Shown: positions 10,301 to 25,300, numbered from the stretch's first letter. The stretch: DNA of 64,000 nt from Morinoia aosen (GCA_030386875.1 CM059564.1:64089936-64153935); one strand, 5' to 3'. Made by a program: numbers and translations. Notes: a model not told the origin generated them from the letters alone.

Positions 10301-13300
10301 GAATTTCACTGAGATAAAAATATATCACACAGGACCAGGGCAAACAGTAAAACTCAGGAACGGCAAGAAATTTTTACGAGTACAAACAGAGTGGAAATAA
10401 TTCAGTCAAGAACTCCATCTAAATGTTACGAGATTTTGTTTTCAAGGGGTTTATACTTATTACTCTACTTCAGTGTTAAATTCAAATTTTATACATAACA
10501 CTTACCACATGAGAAATCTATACATAGGCATAAGTGTTAACATGAACACAACCAGGATACCTAGCCTTTTAGGGAAACTCATCTCAAATAAACCACACAG
10601 CGAGGAAAATTCTAACAGAAGCAACTTTCTGCGGCCGATTCCACCTAGAAGAATAACAGAGAATACTTAATGGGTACTAACTGCCCTAAAACACAGTGAA
10701 GAAACTTAGCAGCCTATTTTTTCAAGTGTTTAGTTCACTGAATACCTCAGAAAAGAGGCAGAAAACGCTCCAAAGCTTGCTATCCACCACTTCAAATGTC
10801 TACACATGATAGTATATTTAATAGTATACTTCACTACTTCATCTTATAATAAAAATGAAATCCAAAATACATATTTTGCAGTACCCCAGCTAACACGATA
10901 GAACACGCCCACTCACAAGCCTCTACGCCAGAACAGACTGCAGAGAGCACCCACCACTCTCCTTGATGATGCAGGTCACGCCGTGAGCGAAGCCCCGGAA
11001 CCTGGGGTTGGCAGAGCGCTGGTCGTTGATGAACTTGACTTTGACGGTCTCCATGGGCGTGACGGCGAGGATGGCCTCCGACACGCCAGCGCCCAACCCG
11101 CACAGCAGACGCTTGCTTGCGGTCAGGTTCCCTGACGCGTCCATGTTGCGCTTCTTCAGCTCCTCGAAGGCACCGAATCTGAAAGTATTTGGAGACGAAT
11201 TGGAAAAGGATCTCGCCATAGTGTATTGGTTGAGGTACCTACTTGATTCATACGATTTTCGATGCAAACTGACAAAAAAACTAGCAAGAATGATGAGACC
11301 TACGTTTGAGTCGGCAATGATTTTCAATAGAACATACCTTACTATTTCGTTCAAGAATACTCCCACTGTATATTTAGACTGATACGACTTTCTTGATGAG
11401 GCGAGAACTTTGGCAAAACCAGCACGTGGTGAGTTCAGCATTGATAGTGAATAAACATTCACTCATTCACAAACGTATTGTTGAAAGCATTGCTACCTAC
11501 TAAATCATACGTGAAATACAAAAAAGTACTTTGAAGTTCTTTTACTTTCATATTCTTCCTTCTCATACACAGTTAGTCAAATTTTCACAATTTTCCGGTA
11601 ATGATAGTGCAAGGAAAAAAAATAAAGAATTAAAGTTGTACAAGATTATATTAGTTAAGAAGTTAGTTTAAGCCTCCCTAATATCAACAAAAACTTTCTG
11701 AGAGAGAAGAAAAAGAATGGCACCATTTAGTTTATACTCGAGAGAACGTGGAATCTATGCACAAAGTGTATGGAAGCAGTTAAGAAAGAAATTAACGAAC
11801 GAAGAGTGAAGTAGTAGGAACTGAATGAAGTAGTAGGAACTGAAAAACAGGGCAGCAGTGAATCAAAAATGATGGTACGTAACTAAACAAAAAATCTTTT
11901 CATTTCAATAAAAAGGCCTACCTAACCTTTAGCTCGACACCTCCCATATTCCTTTTGAGAGCACTGATTCCCACAGATACAGCAGTAGTCCCCCCCCCCC
12001 CCCCCCCCCCCCTGAAGAGAAAACGTAGAAACCCACAAGCGCGGAATCCTACAGGGTCGCTAAGTTTGAACACTTTGACCGCAACGTGCGCCACCGGTGG
12101 CCACGGAGGGGATTTTATAATGCTACTGACCGACAAGAAGTCACAAACTCAATTTTGATGAGTTATAAATTAAACCATGACAAAGGTAAGGTACAGTTAA
12201 TTTTTGCTATTCCAAAATTGCTCACTAAAATTTGTTTGAAATTAGAGTTGAATATTGAACTTCAGCTAACCAATTGCGATTGAAGTGTTAAGCAACAGAC
12301 AACGGGAGCAAAGGTAGTATAATGGGGAGGGGCCAACCATAGAGTGTGAAGCCTTCGAGTTAAATGAGGCTTCTACGCTTGATGAAACACAGAATTTTAC
12401 GGACGGAAATGTAAAAAATTTATGGCGAAACTATAAAACATAGGCATCCTCTTCCCTATTTCAAGTTTAACCGAGGTTCTTCATGAACTTAAGTGGCTTT
12501 CACAAGTTCAGGGTTATTTTTTAATTTCAAAATCGATGACTACGTGAATTTAGTGTGTTTTTTAAGCTGTATAAAATGGGTGTATTGAACTCAAACAAGG
12601 CAGAAGAAAATTGCAACTTTGCGGCGAGTAAAACATAAAGTGACCCTTTCGATACATGATCACAGACTAAAAGAAACACAATTTCGTAATCACGCAGTCA
12701 AATTCAGTTCTCATAAACTTTCGATGCAGTATAGATCTATTTTCAGTTGGTATGAAAGGAATATGTACTTATATCGGTCAAAAATGCTTTAGGGATACAA
12801 GAACAAGTCGCAACAACAAGAACGTAAACGTTCTACGTTTTCGAGACAAAATTAACTATACTAGACAACGGTTAAATACTGACGGCGCTCTTAGGAATAG
12901 AGCCATAAAGCAGGACGGAGAGGCCTCTGTAGAGCCCCTTAACACCATTAGACTTGACGGTTTTCTTGACGCAGTCCACTATGCCGTCGTATTTCTTGGC
13001 TGCCGTACCGCTCTTCTCGTCGAGCTGCAGCTGCGTCTTCACGTACTCCGTCGGGAACGTGATGCAAATCTCGATACCAACCTGTGATGCCGCCTGCACG
13101 TAACCACCAACTTTTTGTAAAGCAAACAATGCGGTCCTCATAATTCTATAACGTTGTTAATTATGCAAATGAAGGCGTAACATAATTATCGGAGTGTCAA
13201 ATAACTGTACGTCGGAACATCAGTACGAATGAAAGTGTCATTTTGTTTGCGGTAACCATTTCATGGTAGTAATAAGAATGCAAATAGAAATATACATCGT

Positions 13301-16300
13301 TTTTTTTCTGTGGTGACAATTTAATAGCAGTAATGCTTGCATAAACGTACGAACTCAACTTTACTTACAGGTAAAATTTTAAAGTTAGATTAAACTATAA
13401 GTTAATTTAAGCCTCCCTGCCGACAACAAAGGCGTTCCTGGAAATTAGATACTTTAACTTGAGCCTTCATGTGCTCAAAAAAGGTCTTAAAAAAAGAGAA
13501 GAAAGAACGCATCATTTAATGTGGCGTTTAGGAAATGAAGATTGATTGATTTCAAGTTAGATTCGGCCTCCCTTATCACAACAAAGATATTGAAAGAAAG
13601 GATGAAAGTACCATTTAGTATAGAGTTGAAGGCGCGAGGAATTTAGTCGAAACAATCAGAGATAATTTGGTATTGAGTTGAGGACACGAGGTGTATTCCC
13701 ACACAACTCCTTCGCATGGAACGAGTAAGTTAAAAAGTTTATAAAACATCATAAAAAGTGAAGAAGAATGGCATGAGTACAATGAGTACTGAATAAAAAA
13801 CAGAAGTTAACCGAAAAAAGATGGAAGCAACAAAACAAAATTGTAGTTCAACAAAAAGAAGGCCTACCTAAACCTCAGCTAGGGACTACACATCTCCCCC
13901 TGGAAGCGGGTTCCCTACGGAGGAAAGAAGGCCCCAATTGGTATGGAATTGGAAAACCTGGAATCTACGCACAAGGTATATTCCTACACCCAGCATATAA
14001 AAGCAGTAAGATCAAATGAAGCTTATGAAACAAGACAAAGGTAAAAGAAGAAAGGTATAGAGGTTGAAAAAACGACAATATTAACCGAAAAAATAACGGT
14101 CCATAATAAAACGAAGAACCTATTCTATTTCATCAAAAAGGCCTAACTAATCTTCAGCTCAGGACATCACATATCACCTCTGAGAGCGGTAATTCCGATA
14201 GATATATCAGTTTTATTCCCCTGAATGATACAAAAAGAGTACGATTTTACTTGGTGGCAGTGCGGAAACTGACAATAACTAAATGAGGCGAACTCGTTTA
14301 CGGGATGGTCACTGCGCATAGTTTCTAACTTTGTATTCCAGGAACCCTGACAGATACGTTTCAGCTCTGCCACTACAGACAAGATTAAATCGTTTTCTAC
14401 TGTTAGAGAATAATGCTGAGATAAATAGAAAGTTTCAGGTGATAACCAAACATTATAATCAAATACACATTGCATCAAACTTGGAAGTAATTCCTAAAAT
14501 TTCATGCTTTGGTGTTGATGGCACATAATGATAATTTTTTCCCGTAGCTAAACCAAGGATTTCACACACTCAAATTCATTCACTGATTAGTGAAAATTAA
14601 AACTTTGCTCATAAAATGAAATCGGTAACATTTTTTTAACTTAGGAAATAAGTCGGCCTCGCAGCCAACCTCTCGAAATAGCATCGAATTTACAAACTAA
14701 AAATTAGCAAGCAGCTACACTAACTAAAAATGACAAGTTAGGATAATTTAAAGTTTGATAGAGGCTGCTGAAACTTCTGTCCCTCGAATGCATTTATTAA
14801 TATGAAAACATTCTTTTAATGGCAGTGTGATAATTGTGGTATCGAAATGGTTAAATTAAACTTGAGAATGCCTTTATAAGCTCCCACGAACTTTTTTGAA
14901 AAATTTACAATAGAAGGATATTCAGTAAAACTTAACACGTGTAGTTCACTGGACGTATGTTCAATACATACGAAACATAGTCAGTTCATCGGCATGAAGG
15001 TGATAAAAATGGCAGCCTAGAGAGATATCGATCAACCAAAGAATTATCAAAACTGAAACAATATAGAATTGAATATATTTAGAGTTCACACATCTGTCAA
15101 TTGAAAAATTTGTACAAGCTACGAATTTCAATTCTGTAAGTAATCAAATATTAGTTGACATTATATCATTCATGCCTCGTTGGGTCAGGTGGCTTGTTTA
15201 GCTAAACTTAGAGATACACAACATAAGCTGAAAGGACGTCCGCAACAGATAGTATCCACAATGCAACCTGCGGGAATGTAACATTTCTCCATATGACACT
15301 GCTGAACGCAAATCACCCTCGGTAGCCAAGTACCAACTAAGTAAGAAAACTTATAAGAGAAAGTCAAATATAAAGATCAGAACATGACAAACGCAGACAC
15401 CACTGAAACAGAATCTCTAGATCATCCATTCTCAACCTTTCCTCCATCATTGACCTCCTCGGCTTTATGTATGAAGTACATAAGGCTGAAATATACCTCA
15501 ACTAAGGGTAAATCAATCCCTGGTTGAGAACTTCTGCTCTGGATAGTAGCTGGCACAAGCCGGGCAGGTGTGGGCGGGCGGGAGGCCGTGCCCGGACCCT
15601 GTATTGATCTCGGGAGCGGTCGATGATGCCAAGACCTCAGCGTACACACCCTCCGCCGCACCCCTCATGCACCTCAGTGAGTGGGATACGGTGCTGGCTT
15701 CTCAACTGATGTTGGGTCATGAAGTATACACAGCTAATGAGTTGGTCAGTCGTCTATCTCTTCAGATAGACAGCTAATGATCAACGACATCTCGTACAGT
15801 CAATATTACCACTGTATAAGTCGTCAATCTATTCATGTCGTCAATCTATTCACATCAGCAATTACACCTACAGACAAATATTAGATTGTATGTTATTTTA
15901 AGCCTCCTTAACTGCAACAAAGGCGTTCTAAAGATAGTAAGGAGGAAGGCACCATTTAGTATGGACTTGAAGGAAGGCGGAATCATGTACGAGGTGCACT
16001 TAAAAGGAATAAATTGAGAAAGAAGTTTATGAAACAAGATAATAATTGAAGAAGAAATTAGTTGGTGCTGAAAAACAGGACAGCGGTAAACCGAAAGAAA
16101 GATGGTCTTTAACAAAACAAAAAACCTATTCTATTTCAACAGAAGAGAGACCTAACTAACCTTCAGCTCGAAACCACTCATATTCCCCCAGGGAGCGCTA
16201 ATTCTTATATAACAATAATTGTATATCCCTGAGAGGCTATAGACAACATTTAATATCGTTTTCAATGTTTCGGAAAAAAGTATATATAGGTATATACCAA

Positions 16301-19300
16301 GCCTTTTCCTCTTTTCAAGTAGAGGGTGGCTAGCATCATTTACATGATACTTTACAGGGAATGTACATGATAGGGGTTCCCCAGGCCCCTAGTCACGCCC
16401 GAGCTTTAGGCCTCATTTTCCTCTCGTTTAGTGCTCAGGTAACATTCCTTGAGGACAGTGACCATACTGCAGGCAACGACCCTGATTTGTTGCATCAGCG
16501 TTTTTCACGCCAAGTGCCGCTCACAGGGATCGAACCTGGGCATGAAGCATAGAACGCAAGCGCTCTATACACTCGGCCACTGTGAGGCCTCGGAAAAAAG
16601 TACCACAACGAAATGAAATTCAAAGTATATGTTAACCAAACAACGTAGCGATGTGCGTACAGGAAAAGGTTTTAAAATTAAAAATTTAAACCTTCCGCTA
16701 GTTACACGAATCATGCTAAGCACACATTTGAAACGAATGTTGCTCTGAAGAATGCCATTTTTTTCACGCAAACTTAGCAGAAAAAGGCTATCCACAAGTT
16801 CTTAGAGAGAGTTTAAATTTTCAAAGAATTTACGTTGCCATAATGGTACACCTGGTGCCATTAATTCATCTAACTAAACTTGGCTACACTACGTGTGGCA
16901 TTATTATTATATAAGATAGTTTTAGCCCCCTTTACCACGACAAAGATGTTCCAAGAGAGGAAGGGTGAAGGCACTATTTAGTATGGAGTTGAGGGAACGC
17001 GGAATCTATGCACAAGGTGCATAGAAACAGTAAGCTAAGAAAGAAGACCGTGAAACAAAAAAAAAAGGTTGAAGAAGAAAGTAGTAGGTGCTGAAGAACA
17101 GGACAGCAGTGAACCGAAAAAAAAGATAGTCCGTAACAATACAAAAACCTATTCTATTTTAATAAAAAGAAAGTCTACCTAACCTTTAGCTCGGGCCCTC
17201 ACATAGTCCCCCTGGGAGAGCTAATTCCCGTAAACAATAGTTGTTTTCCCCTGAGGGGACTACGTGCAGCAGTACGTTCAGCTACACCCACACAGAATAA
17301 CTTACAATGCCAGCTGCACTGGTGCGATGTCGTGATTCTTCTGGGACAGACTTTCGCCGTGTTCAAAGAAACGTTAAGAAAGGGTTGTTTTGGCCAAGCA
17401 ACCATCTTCTAAAAGACCCGACATTGAATTATATGCTCTCGACAATAAAGCACGGCATTTCTGAGTTCTACAAACTGCGCTTCAAATCGAGCTTCTCCAA
17501 CTGTCAAGCATCACTTGAATACCAGCCAGCGAACCTCAACCCTCTACGAACCCCCCCCAGTGGACTTCGGACTCTCTGCCACGTACCCGACGCCTGTGCT
17601 CCAGATTATTTCAAGACACTTCCATATTTCTTTGTGTATTTAAACTTCTTCCTGCGAGACCTAAAATGTTGTTCATTCTACATAAATTACTTGCCATTTA
17701 ATTATAAAGCTTAATCCATTTGAATCATCTCTCAACGCTTGCTATTTTCTGAGATATTTTCACGTAAAGCTTCAAGATAGGTAACGCGTTTGTTCTAACT
17801 CGAAACAGCGTCTCTCAGCCCCTTCTGGGCAGATGTGCACAAGGGCATTAGGTCCTGGGCCGTCAATTGGGCGAGACGTGTGTACCTCCGCTTACACCCT
17901 TGCGGGTGGAGTGGGGGAAGTGTTAACTTAAATTGTATTGAATTGCCAACCGCTATTCGGGAATACCACAGCTAAGTATTTCCATACTCATCCATGTGCT
18001 CGTAAACACTCTAGAGTAGCTTCATGTATTAGGTATAGATTAACCTTGTTCGATGTAACTTCTAGACGTTCTTTACTTCTCTGTTGATTACCCAGCGCCG
18101 AGACCTCATCTCACAACTAAGGTGTGCTTCTCATAATTATCAATATGTTTCTCTATTAAACGATTCAGCTCTGAGGTTCCACCTCATTTAAGATGTTCTT
18201 GTCGGACTTCTCAATGCGTTAATATTATCTACGTCTCGTCCGCTGTTCACATTAAAAGGCTTCACCGACTTATCTCAATGTCATAGCGCGAATTCTTATG
18301 ATTTGTGTCATCTAACAGTTAAGAATTAACTCAATCAACGAGATCTGATAGCATTGTAATCATTTAAACCTTTTAATATGTGTAATTCGTTAGTCGCTTC
18401 TTATTTCCACATGTATCATCCTATGTTAGTTGAGTTTGAAGACGTCGTCAATATAACGTAAGCTTGTGTTGCAGCCATCTCGTCATTCACCTTCTACTTA
18501 ACTTGTTATAATATCATGATTATTTACAACTATTAGTGACATTGAAAGGTCAGAATCTTGATTGAATCTTTATTGAAATAACGAAAATATAATAAATGAG
18601 GCCTTCCGTCTCGATCATCAACCTTGAGATTCCTGAAGTAAAGAGGAAAATGACGATAAATAATACGATCAAAGAATTGCCTCCTGAAATTGGCCAGCGA
18701 AAGAAAAATTACGATTACGGCCTCGATGAGAAACCACGTTCATGACATATGGTGCCAAGCGGTGGCGGATCTTTATCTTTAATCGTCTCCGAAAGAGACC
18801 GCTCAAATTTGTCACGCTTACCAATTATCAACTACTAAAAATCACTAAATTATGCCGCATTATGATCAAACTATTTTGATAAAATAGCATCACGATCTAC
18901 CAAACCATTTCAAATTATATAAAATCCGCCTCAAATACTTCATAAAAATTGCATTTGATCGGACAGACGCAAACTCAACTAGTAATAGATGACTATTCAT
19001 AACACTCAATATTGTATCAAGGTGTTTAGTAATCTATATCATTGTATCCCGCTTACGTTTAAATTGTTTCTATTTCGTGCCTATTTACTAATATTCTGCC
19101 GTTTTATTTCAATTGCAAGCCTATTTGCTTTTCATTTCATTGTGTTTATTTACTTTAAAATTATTAGGATGTCTAACCATGCTTTCTACTTTGATTTATT
19201 ACTTTTGTGAATCTATTTACCTTTCATTTATTGTGTTTGTTTACTGTGAAATTATTCATATGTCTAATCATGTATTAATCTCTGTTTGATTTATGAATTT

Positions 19301-22300
19301 TTCTCAATAATCATGCTTCAAGGTTAACCGTTTCTAATCAAAGATTTTAATCCCAATTAAGAATCTATTCTGAGTTTCTTATATCATTACGTCGTTTTGT
19401 GTTGATTGTTCGTGTATTGAAATACCCAATATAAGAAGCAGTTAATTCCAAATGATTTAAAATTTAAAAATCAAGCGTCATTCGATTGAATATTGCACAG
19501 TTTCTCTATGAGAATAATTAATTTGAGTAGGACGCTGTGGAAACTCATCTGTACACCATGAAACTCTCGGCGCCATTTTCTTTTAGACAAAGGGAGACGT
19601 CGGAGACCGCACAGCTCCGCACTCTTGATAACGGCAGCCAGAATCATATTCTGAAACTTACGTGGAGCCTTCGCACTCTATCATCTTAACTTCTCATTTG
19701 GAATCTTAAAGTTCAAGAACTAAACTTCTAAAATTAACATCATTGAAATTTAATTGAAAAATCTCCTAAACGTTTAAAAATTTTATTAAAAACTTTCAAT
19801 TAAAGTGCTTATTAAAAATTTCTTCGTACTCTCAAATATCAGCGGAGGTTTATTTAAAATGAGTATTCCATTCAATTATAAATCTTTTCTACGGAATAAC
19901 AATATCACATGCATTATGTACGCTCAAAAATTGATTTTACATATAAAATTTACGAATGGAGAAATCCTAATCTACGGATAATTTACTCTCGTGTCCATTT
20001 CTAAATTTCAATATTGTATTCCATCGTGTGAATCAACCATTTAAGAAGATTGTTGTGCGTGAATGTGCCTTGTGAGGTGTGATGATGTGAAAGCAGAGAT
20101 GTGAGGCTGCGACGTGTGGTAGGAACTGCCTAACCGGCGCTTTGTTTACGAAATCGCCCAGCTGCCCGCTCCTTCGACTTCCTCTTGTTGACATTCCTGC
20201 CTCTGAAACACAACCTCATGGCTGACTCACCTCCCCAGCCTCATAGAACATGTAACGGCGTGACAGCATTTGAAATTTAAATAAGATATTCGATGTTTAG
20301 GATATTTTAGTATGATGTTTGAATGTATTTTGCGAGATAGCGTAATGATGAATTTATTTGTTACTCCTATTTACTTATACTTCCATGTCAACAAATTACT
20401 GATTACGACCACGAACTTGATGCCGAGGTGTAATTCATTCCTGTCTGGATTATTGTTTCTTTGTAAAGTAAATGTCACGAAAATTATGAATTAATTATTA
20501 ATCTTTCGATGCGAGCAAATTGATATTTCGTAACGATGAGTGTAATAATGACTATAAATATAAGTGAATTCGATTCTAACCCGGTTAATGTATGATCAGA
20601 AAATATTGTGTTCTCTCCTTCCGAGAATCATCATTATCATTGCATCATAGCATATCAAATAAGAATGGAATAAAAATTAAAATAGGTTAAAAGTACGTCC
20701 TTTTTGTAAACATGAAGTTACTAAAGAGTGAGATGAGTGTGGATTGATGTTGCGAACGCCTGCGTGGGAAAAGGAGTGAAAAATTTGGGATTTATAAAGC
20801 CGAGAAATAACCATCATGGAACTTTCAGTCTTTTGCGGTGCTGTGGACGTGAGAGTCGACTTCAGTCTCCACGAGAGCCGCACTGCGCAGAGAGCCTCTG
20901 CCTGCTGAGCGACTACATGAACGCGGGCTTCGCATACATCTGTGTGCGTGACTGGACGTACACTGCGGCCCGAGCAGCGGCAGCGAGCATCACACATTCA
21001 CACGGAGGCTGCGACAGCAGCGAGCGTCTCAATGAGGCGTCGGCGCGTACGTACGTCTGCGTGCGTGAGCGACCAGAACTACATCGCAGATCAGCAGCAG
21101 CAACAGCGGCGGCGACAGCGGACGTCTCGGCCAGGCAGCGAGAGGCAACACAACAGTGCCCGCACACACTCGCTTCACATACGCGTGCACTGCGTACATC
21201 TTGGCGTGACGACGGTCGGCGGCGACATGGATGCACTCTGCTACATACATGTGCGAAGCACAATACAGGCTGATGCAGCGAGCATCAGGCATGCGAGGAA
21301 ACAGCGGAGCAGCGGCAGCGAGTGTCGAGAATATGTTCAGAATGATCAAATTTTGCGAATTAAAGTGTGTGTAATGTAACAAATTTGTGCTTACGTAAAA
21401 AGTTGTCTTGAAATATCTCAGATAATCCCAGCAGCCAGAGGGGTCGCTTCAACATGAATGTTTTATGTCGCTTCAACATGTATGTTTTTTACGCCTGTAT
21501 GTTTTCTTTCAACTCAGCAATGTTAGGAGGCTGCGATAAGGTGCGAGAGCCAAACGATGTATGTTTACAGTGTGTGTTGTCTCTGGAGGGGACTTTGGCA
21601 AATCTTTCATTAGGGCGAGAAAACCTGAGACGCGCGAAAAAATGCCTACACAAGCGCGAACAAAGTCGCCTTCTTGTCAAAGATAAATCGACACATAAGT
21701 CGCGACCCTTGAGCTGCGAGGGTGAAGGAGTAACGGTCGGTTCGAAGGAGCTGAGCGTGAGAAGAAAAATGAGGCTAAGAATGAAATAAAGGCGAGCGGC
21801 GGCACTGCCAATTAGAAAAGAGGTAGGCGGGCACTCCGAGGCTCCTAAGATTCTCATAGGCCGAAGGTAAGAGTGCACAACCCTCGAAGAAAATGCGCCA
21901 GGGCTCAAGGCGTCTGAGGAACAATGGACAGTTCGACCGGCGAAACCGTAACGTGAGGTGCAACCAAGAAACGCGAGTGTGTTCACAATAACAAGCGTGC
22001 TTAATGCAATAATAAGAAAAGTGGCTATATTGAAAATTATACTAAGTTTCACGCTATAATGTAATCCAGAAAGTAACACATTCTCGTTTCACTTGCAGAA
22101 AATTTACGTGTTCCCGTCACCACGTTCACAAAGGGGAAATTTATCAAAACATAACCCACCGTGGGAGTTATTGATGGAACATGGAGATGCTGCACTAGAA
22201 GGGAGGGTAAGAGATGCCTTTCTTAAAAAAAAAAGAAAGAGTAAAGATATTGTTGAGATAAATATTGCGATAATTCATTGTCATTCAGTCATTGATGCGC

Positions 22301-25300
22301 TTAAAAAGTAACAAGTTAAATTTTTATCTTTGACAGGCGGGACGGTAATTCAGTCACACATCTGAGGATTGATCAACTCGAATGAAGGGAATCGACGTGT
22401 GAACATGCTGAAACGAAATGAGCAAGATAACGTCCTCACTAGACATTTTCTGAACAGTGCATAAGATAGGCCTTTGAACTGAAGCGAGTCGCGGACGAAT
22501 TTTGTGGTTGAAGTGACCTTCGCCTACTGGGCTGCTGGGGGGCGCTGAGATATTGTAGGCATTATTTGTGATATGTTTGGGTGCATAAGCAATCTGCGGT
22601 TAAAGGCTGGCCAGCCAATGTTTCTGTGTAATTATGTGATGTAAGTCATTTGACGTATGCTATTTAATTTCATTACTTAATTAGCATTATTCCTAACACC
22701 ATTCATTGTGTGTGCGCTCATTAATGTTTGTATGACGTATAACTGGAAATTATAAATGTTAAGCATAGTTCATCCTGTGTATCATGCCCCACCATATTAG
22801 AAACGATCAATCGTAACACCAAGGAGGACGCCCAGAAAATGCGCTGCGTAAGTGGGTCAGCGATCCCCGGTGAGTACCTTTATTTTTAGTATATGTGCTG
22901 TAATTGCCGATTATAATTCATTTAATTTGTGTTGTGTATATAGCCTGGAGGTGTACCATTCCTCTATTCCGAGAACCTGATCTTCTTGTTAATGAATTGT
23001 TAACAAGGAGGTGAAGGGTAACATTTCTCGTGACATCATAATTTGGTGAGATCAACCCGATCGCTTTGTAATATCTTGCGAGTGTAGTATAGCAGTTGCA
23101 TTGTATTTTTTTGCGTTTGTTATTTCATGTGCAAAACGTACAGAAATTCAGTAGAGGTACATGTCTCGTAGGGATGATTTTCTGTGTTCCGGTGTGAGAA
23201 GCCAGCAAGCACACGGCCATATAGATCAAGAAAGTGAAAGTGGTTATAGAAGTGATAAGTTTGAGTGAGAAAATTCTGGTGTGTTCACTCGATTAATTTC
23301 AAAGTTTCAGTAAAAGTTTTACAGTGAGTAGGTGTGGAAAACACTTGAGTGATCGCAAATTTTTGAGTTTTTGGAGAAAGTGAATAGGAGAAGATCGACA
23401 CTATGCCTGCCCGTGGGAGAAGGAATCACGACCGCAGAAATGCGCCAGCAACGCCACCACAACCCGAAGAGGAAGCAGTAAACATGCCCGTGGTAACGAG
23501 TTGCGTGGGGGCCATTGGTGCTAAATTCAGGAGGGGCGATAATGTGGGGGAACATATGGCAAGATTGAAGTTTTTGACGGGTAATCTGAATAACAGTGAG
23601 CAGGTGAAAGCCTTCTTCCTTTGCCTAGGTCCACAAGAGGCAAAGGAATGCAATCAAATAATTGATACACTAACGAACCTACGAGAAGCAGAAAACTGGC
23701 TGCGCTCTTACGCCGACCAGGTCGAACATCCAACTCAAGCGCTGTTTGAAATAGTAACCAAGAAGCAAACAAGCCGGGAAGGAGTTTCAGAGTACCTGAC
23801 GCGCCTGGAAAGGCTGTACAACGAGAATTATCTGGAACATCCGGAACGAATCCTTGTAGATTTGATGTGGCTCGGATTAAGGGAGAACATCACAAGACCA
23901 TTTCGAAGTGATGCGCGACCTACGACAGTACAAGAACTGAGAGACATGGCAATCGAGGTGGAAAATCGACGGATAGTACCAGTGCCAAGGGAAACGACAG
24001 AGAAGAGGGAACCGGAGAGAGAAAGAGCGCAGCGAAGCGAGAGGAGGCCACAGCATGAGACTGCACGTGTCGGCCATACGATGCGGCATTCACCACAACG
24101 GCCTAGAGGGTACCGCCAGGAAGTGCCACCCTGGAGAGAAAGGAACAGACAGATACGACACTCTCCTTATCATCGAAGAGGAAATTATGAAGCACCCCAC
24201 TGGAGCGAAAAGGGCAGACTTAGGAGTCAGCAGCACCAAATATACTACGCAAGAAAGCCACAGCCGCATTCGGAAGCACCACCTGCACCTGCAGTGGACT
24301 TAGCCCAGTATAGAACAGTGCCACCGCCGTGCGTAAACTGTGGAAAATTTGGGCACCTAAGGGCTGATTGCAGGGTGCAACAGTTTGCAGGACAGCCAAA
24401 AAACGGAATAGGAGACCGTTAGCTCCTATAATAAATCCCAGCGTAATACTCCAAGTGAATGGTACACCTGTTACCGCACTTCTTGACACCGGAGCAAATA
24501 TATGCTTGGTAAAAGAGCGTGTGGTTGCGGGGATTAAAAATGCTAGTGTAAAAGGAACATCCACTGCATTAAAGACAATTGGAGAGGAACCCGTACCAGT
24601 GCAGGGAAAGATTGTTATGATGCCTTTTCTTGATGTCATTTTTCTTTTATTCTCGCATAAATGGCTCTCTTTTGACGGTTGTGATTCATTAATCACTTTC
24701 TTTTATTTTAGGTTAACGTAGATAAACTGGGACTTTTCAAGGTCCACAAATCCAATTAAAGAATGAACGGCAATGAATAGTATAAATTGGTAGCGTGGAA
24801 TAAGTATAAATTGGTAGCATAGAATATTTTCTCTCCACAGATAATGATAATTCACCTTCCTAACCAGCAGGAAATTAAACGCGATGGTATATCGACATTT
24901 ATTCCCTAATCTCAATACAGGAATTGATATTCTAAAGGAAAAGCAGATCTAACGCACTAAGTTACATTCAATTCAATATTTTAATATACGCTGATGGCAA
25001 AGACATAATGTGCTGAAGGCAAAACGATTACATAAGCTGAAGGCAAATACATGATATATGCTGAAGGCAAAAACATAATATATGCTGAAGGCAAACATAA
25101 TTCGTGCCGTAGGCAGAAAAGACGATACAAGTGAATACTTAAGGCATAATGACGATAATCCTACGCCCAGAAGGGAGGCAATGAGGATGTTACCTAATGG
25201 ACATACGACATGATGGACTTAGCTTGTTACAGATTCCGGAAGATGGCTATATCGTTTGTACGCCGAGACATTATTAATTACTTTAATTTAACAGGCATGT

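Larger units (their letters stand above)
11179..12879 (-). other. Intron 2 of the citrate carrier, with one dispersed repeat
   Basis: About 1.7 kb. It holds copy 3 of the dispersed 0.35-kb repeat and a 23-base C run. The remaining sequence shows nothing recognisable. Confidence 0.7.

Noticed and set aside
10923-11462. Single 179-codon gene
   Set aside because: This is citrate carrier exon 3 plus a chance in-frame extension into intron 2.
16515-16590. tRNA gene on the minus strand
   Set aside because: A- and B-box are present but no proper anticodon arm or acceptor pairing; it is the head of a SINE with target duplications.
17307-17714. 135-codon plus-strand gene, also at 39235-39639
   Set aside because: The frame lies almost wholly inside the LTR of element A and appears twice only because the LTR is duplicated; no domain.
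20737-21382. Several overlapping genes of 106-178 codons
   Set aside because: Frames are open on both strands because the segment is GC-rich and poor in stop codons; the products are low-complexity.
21489-22079. 196-codon minus-strand gene (and its copy at 36993-37583)
   Set aside because: Inside the LTRs of element B, overlapping another frame on the opposite strand; no recognisable domain.
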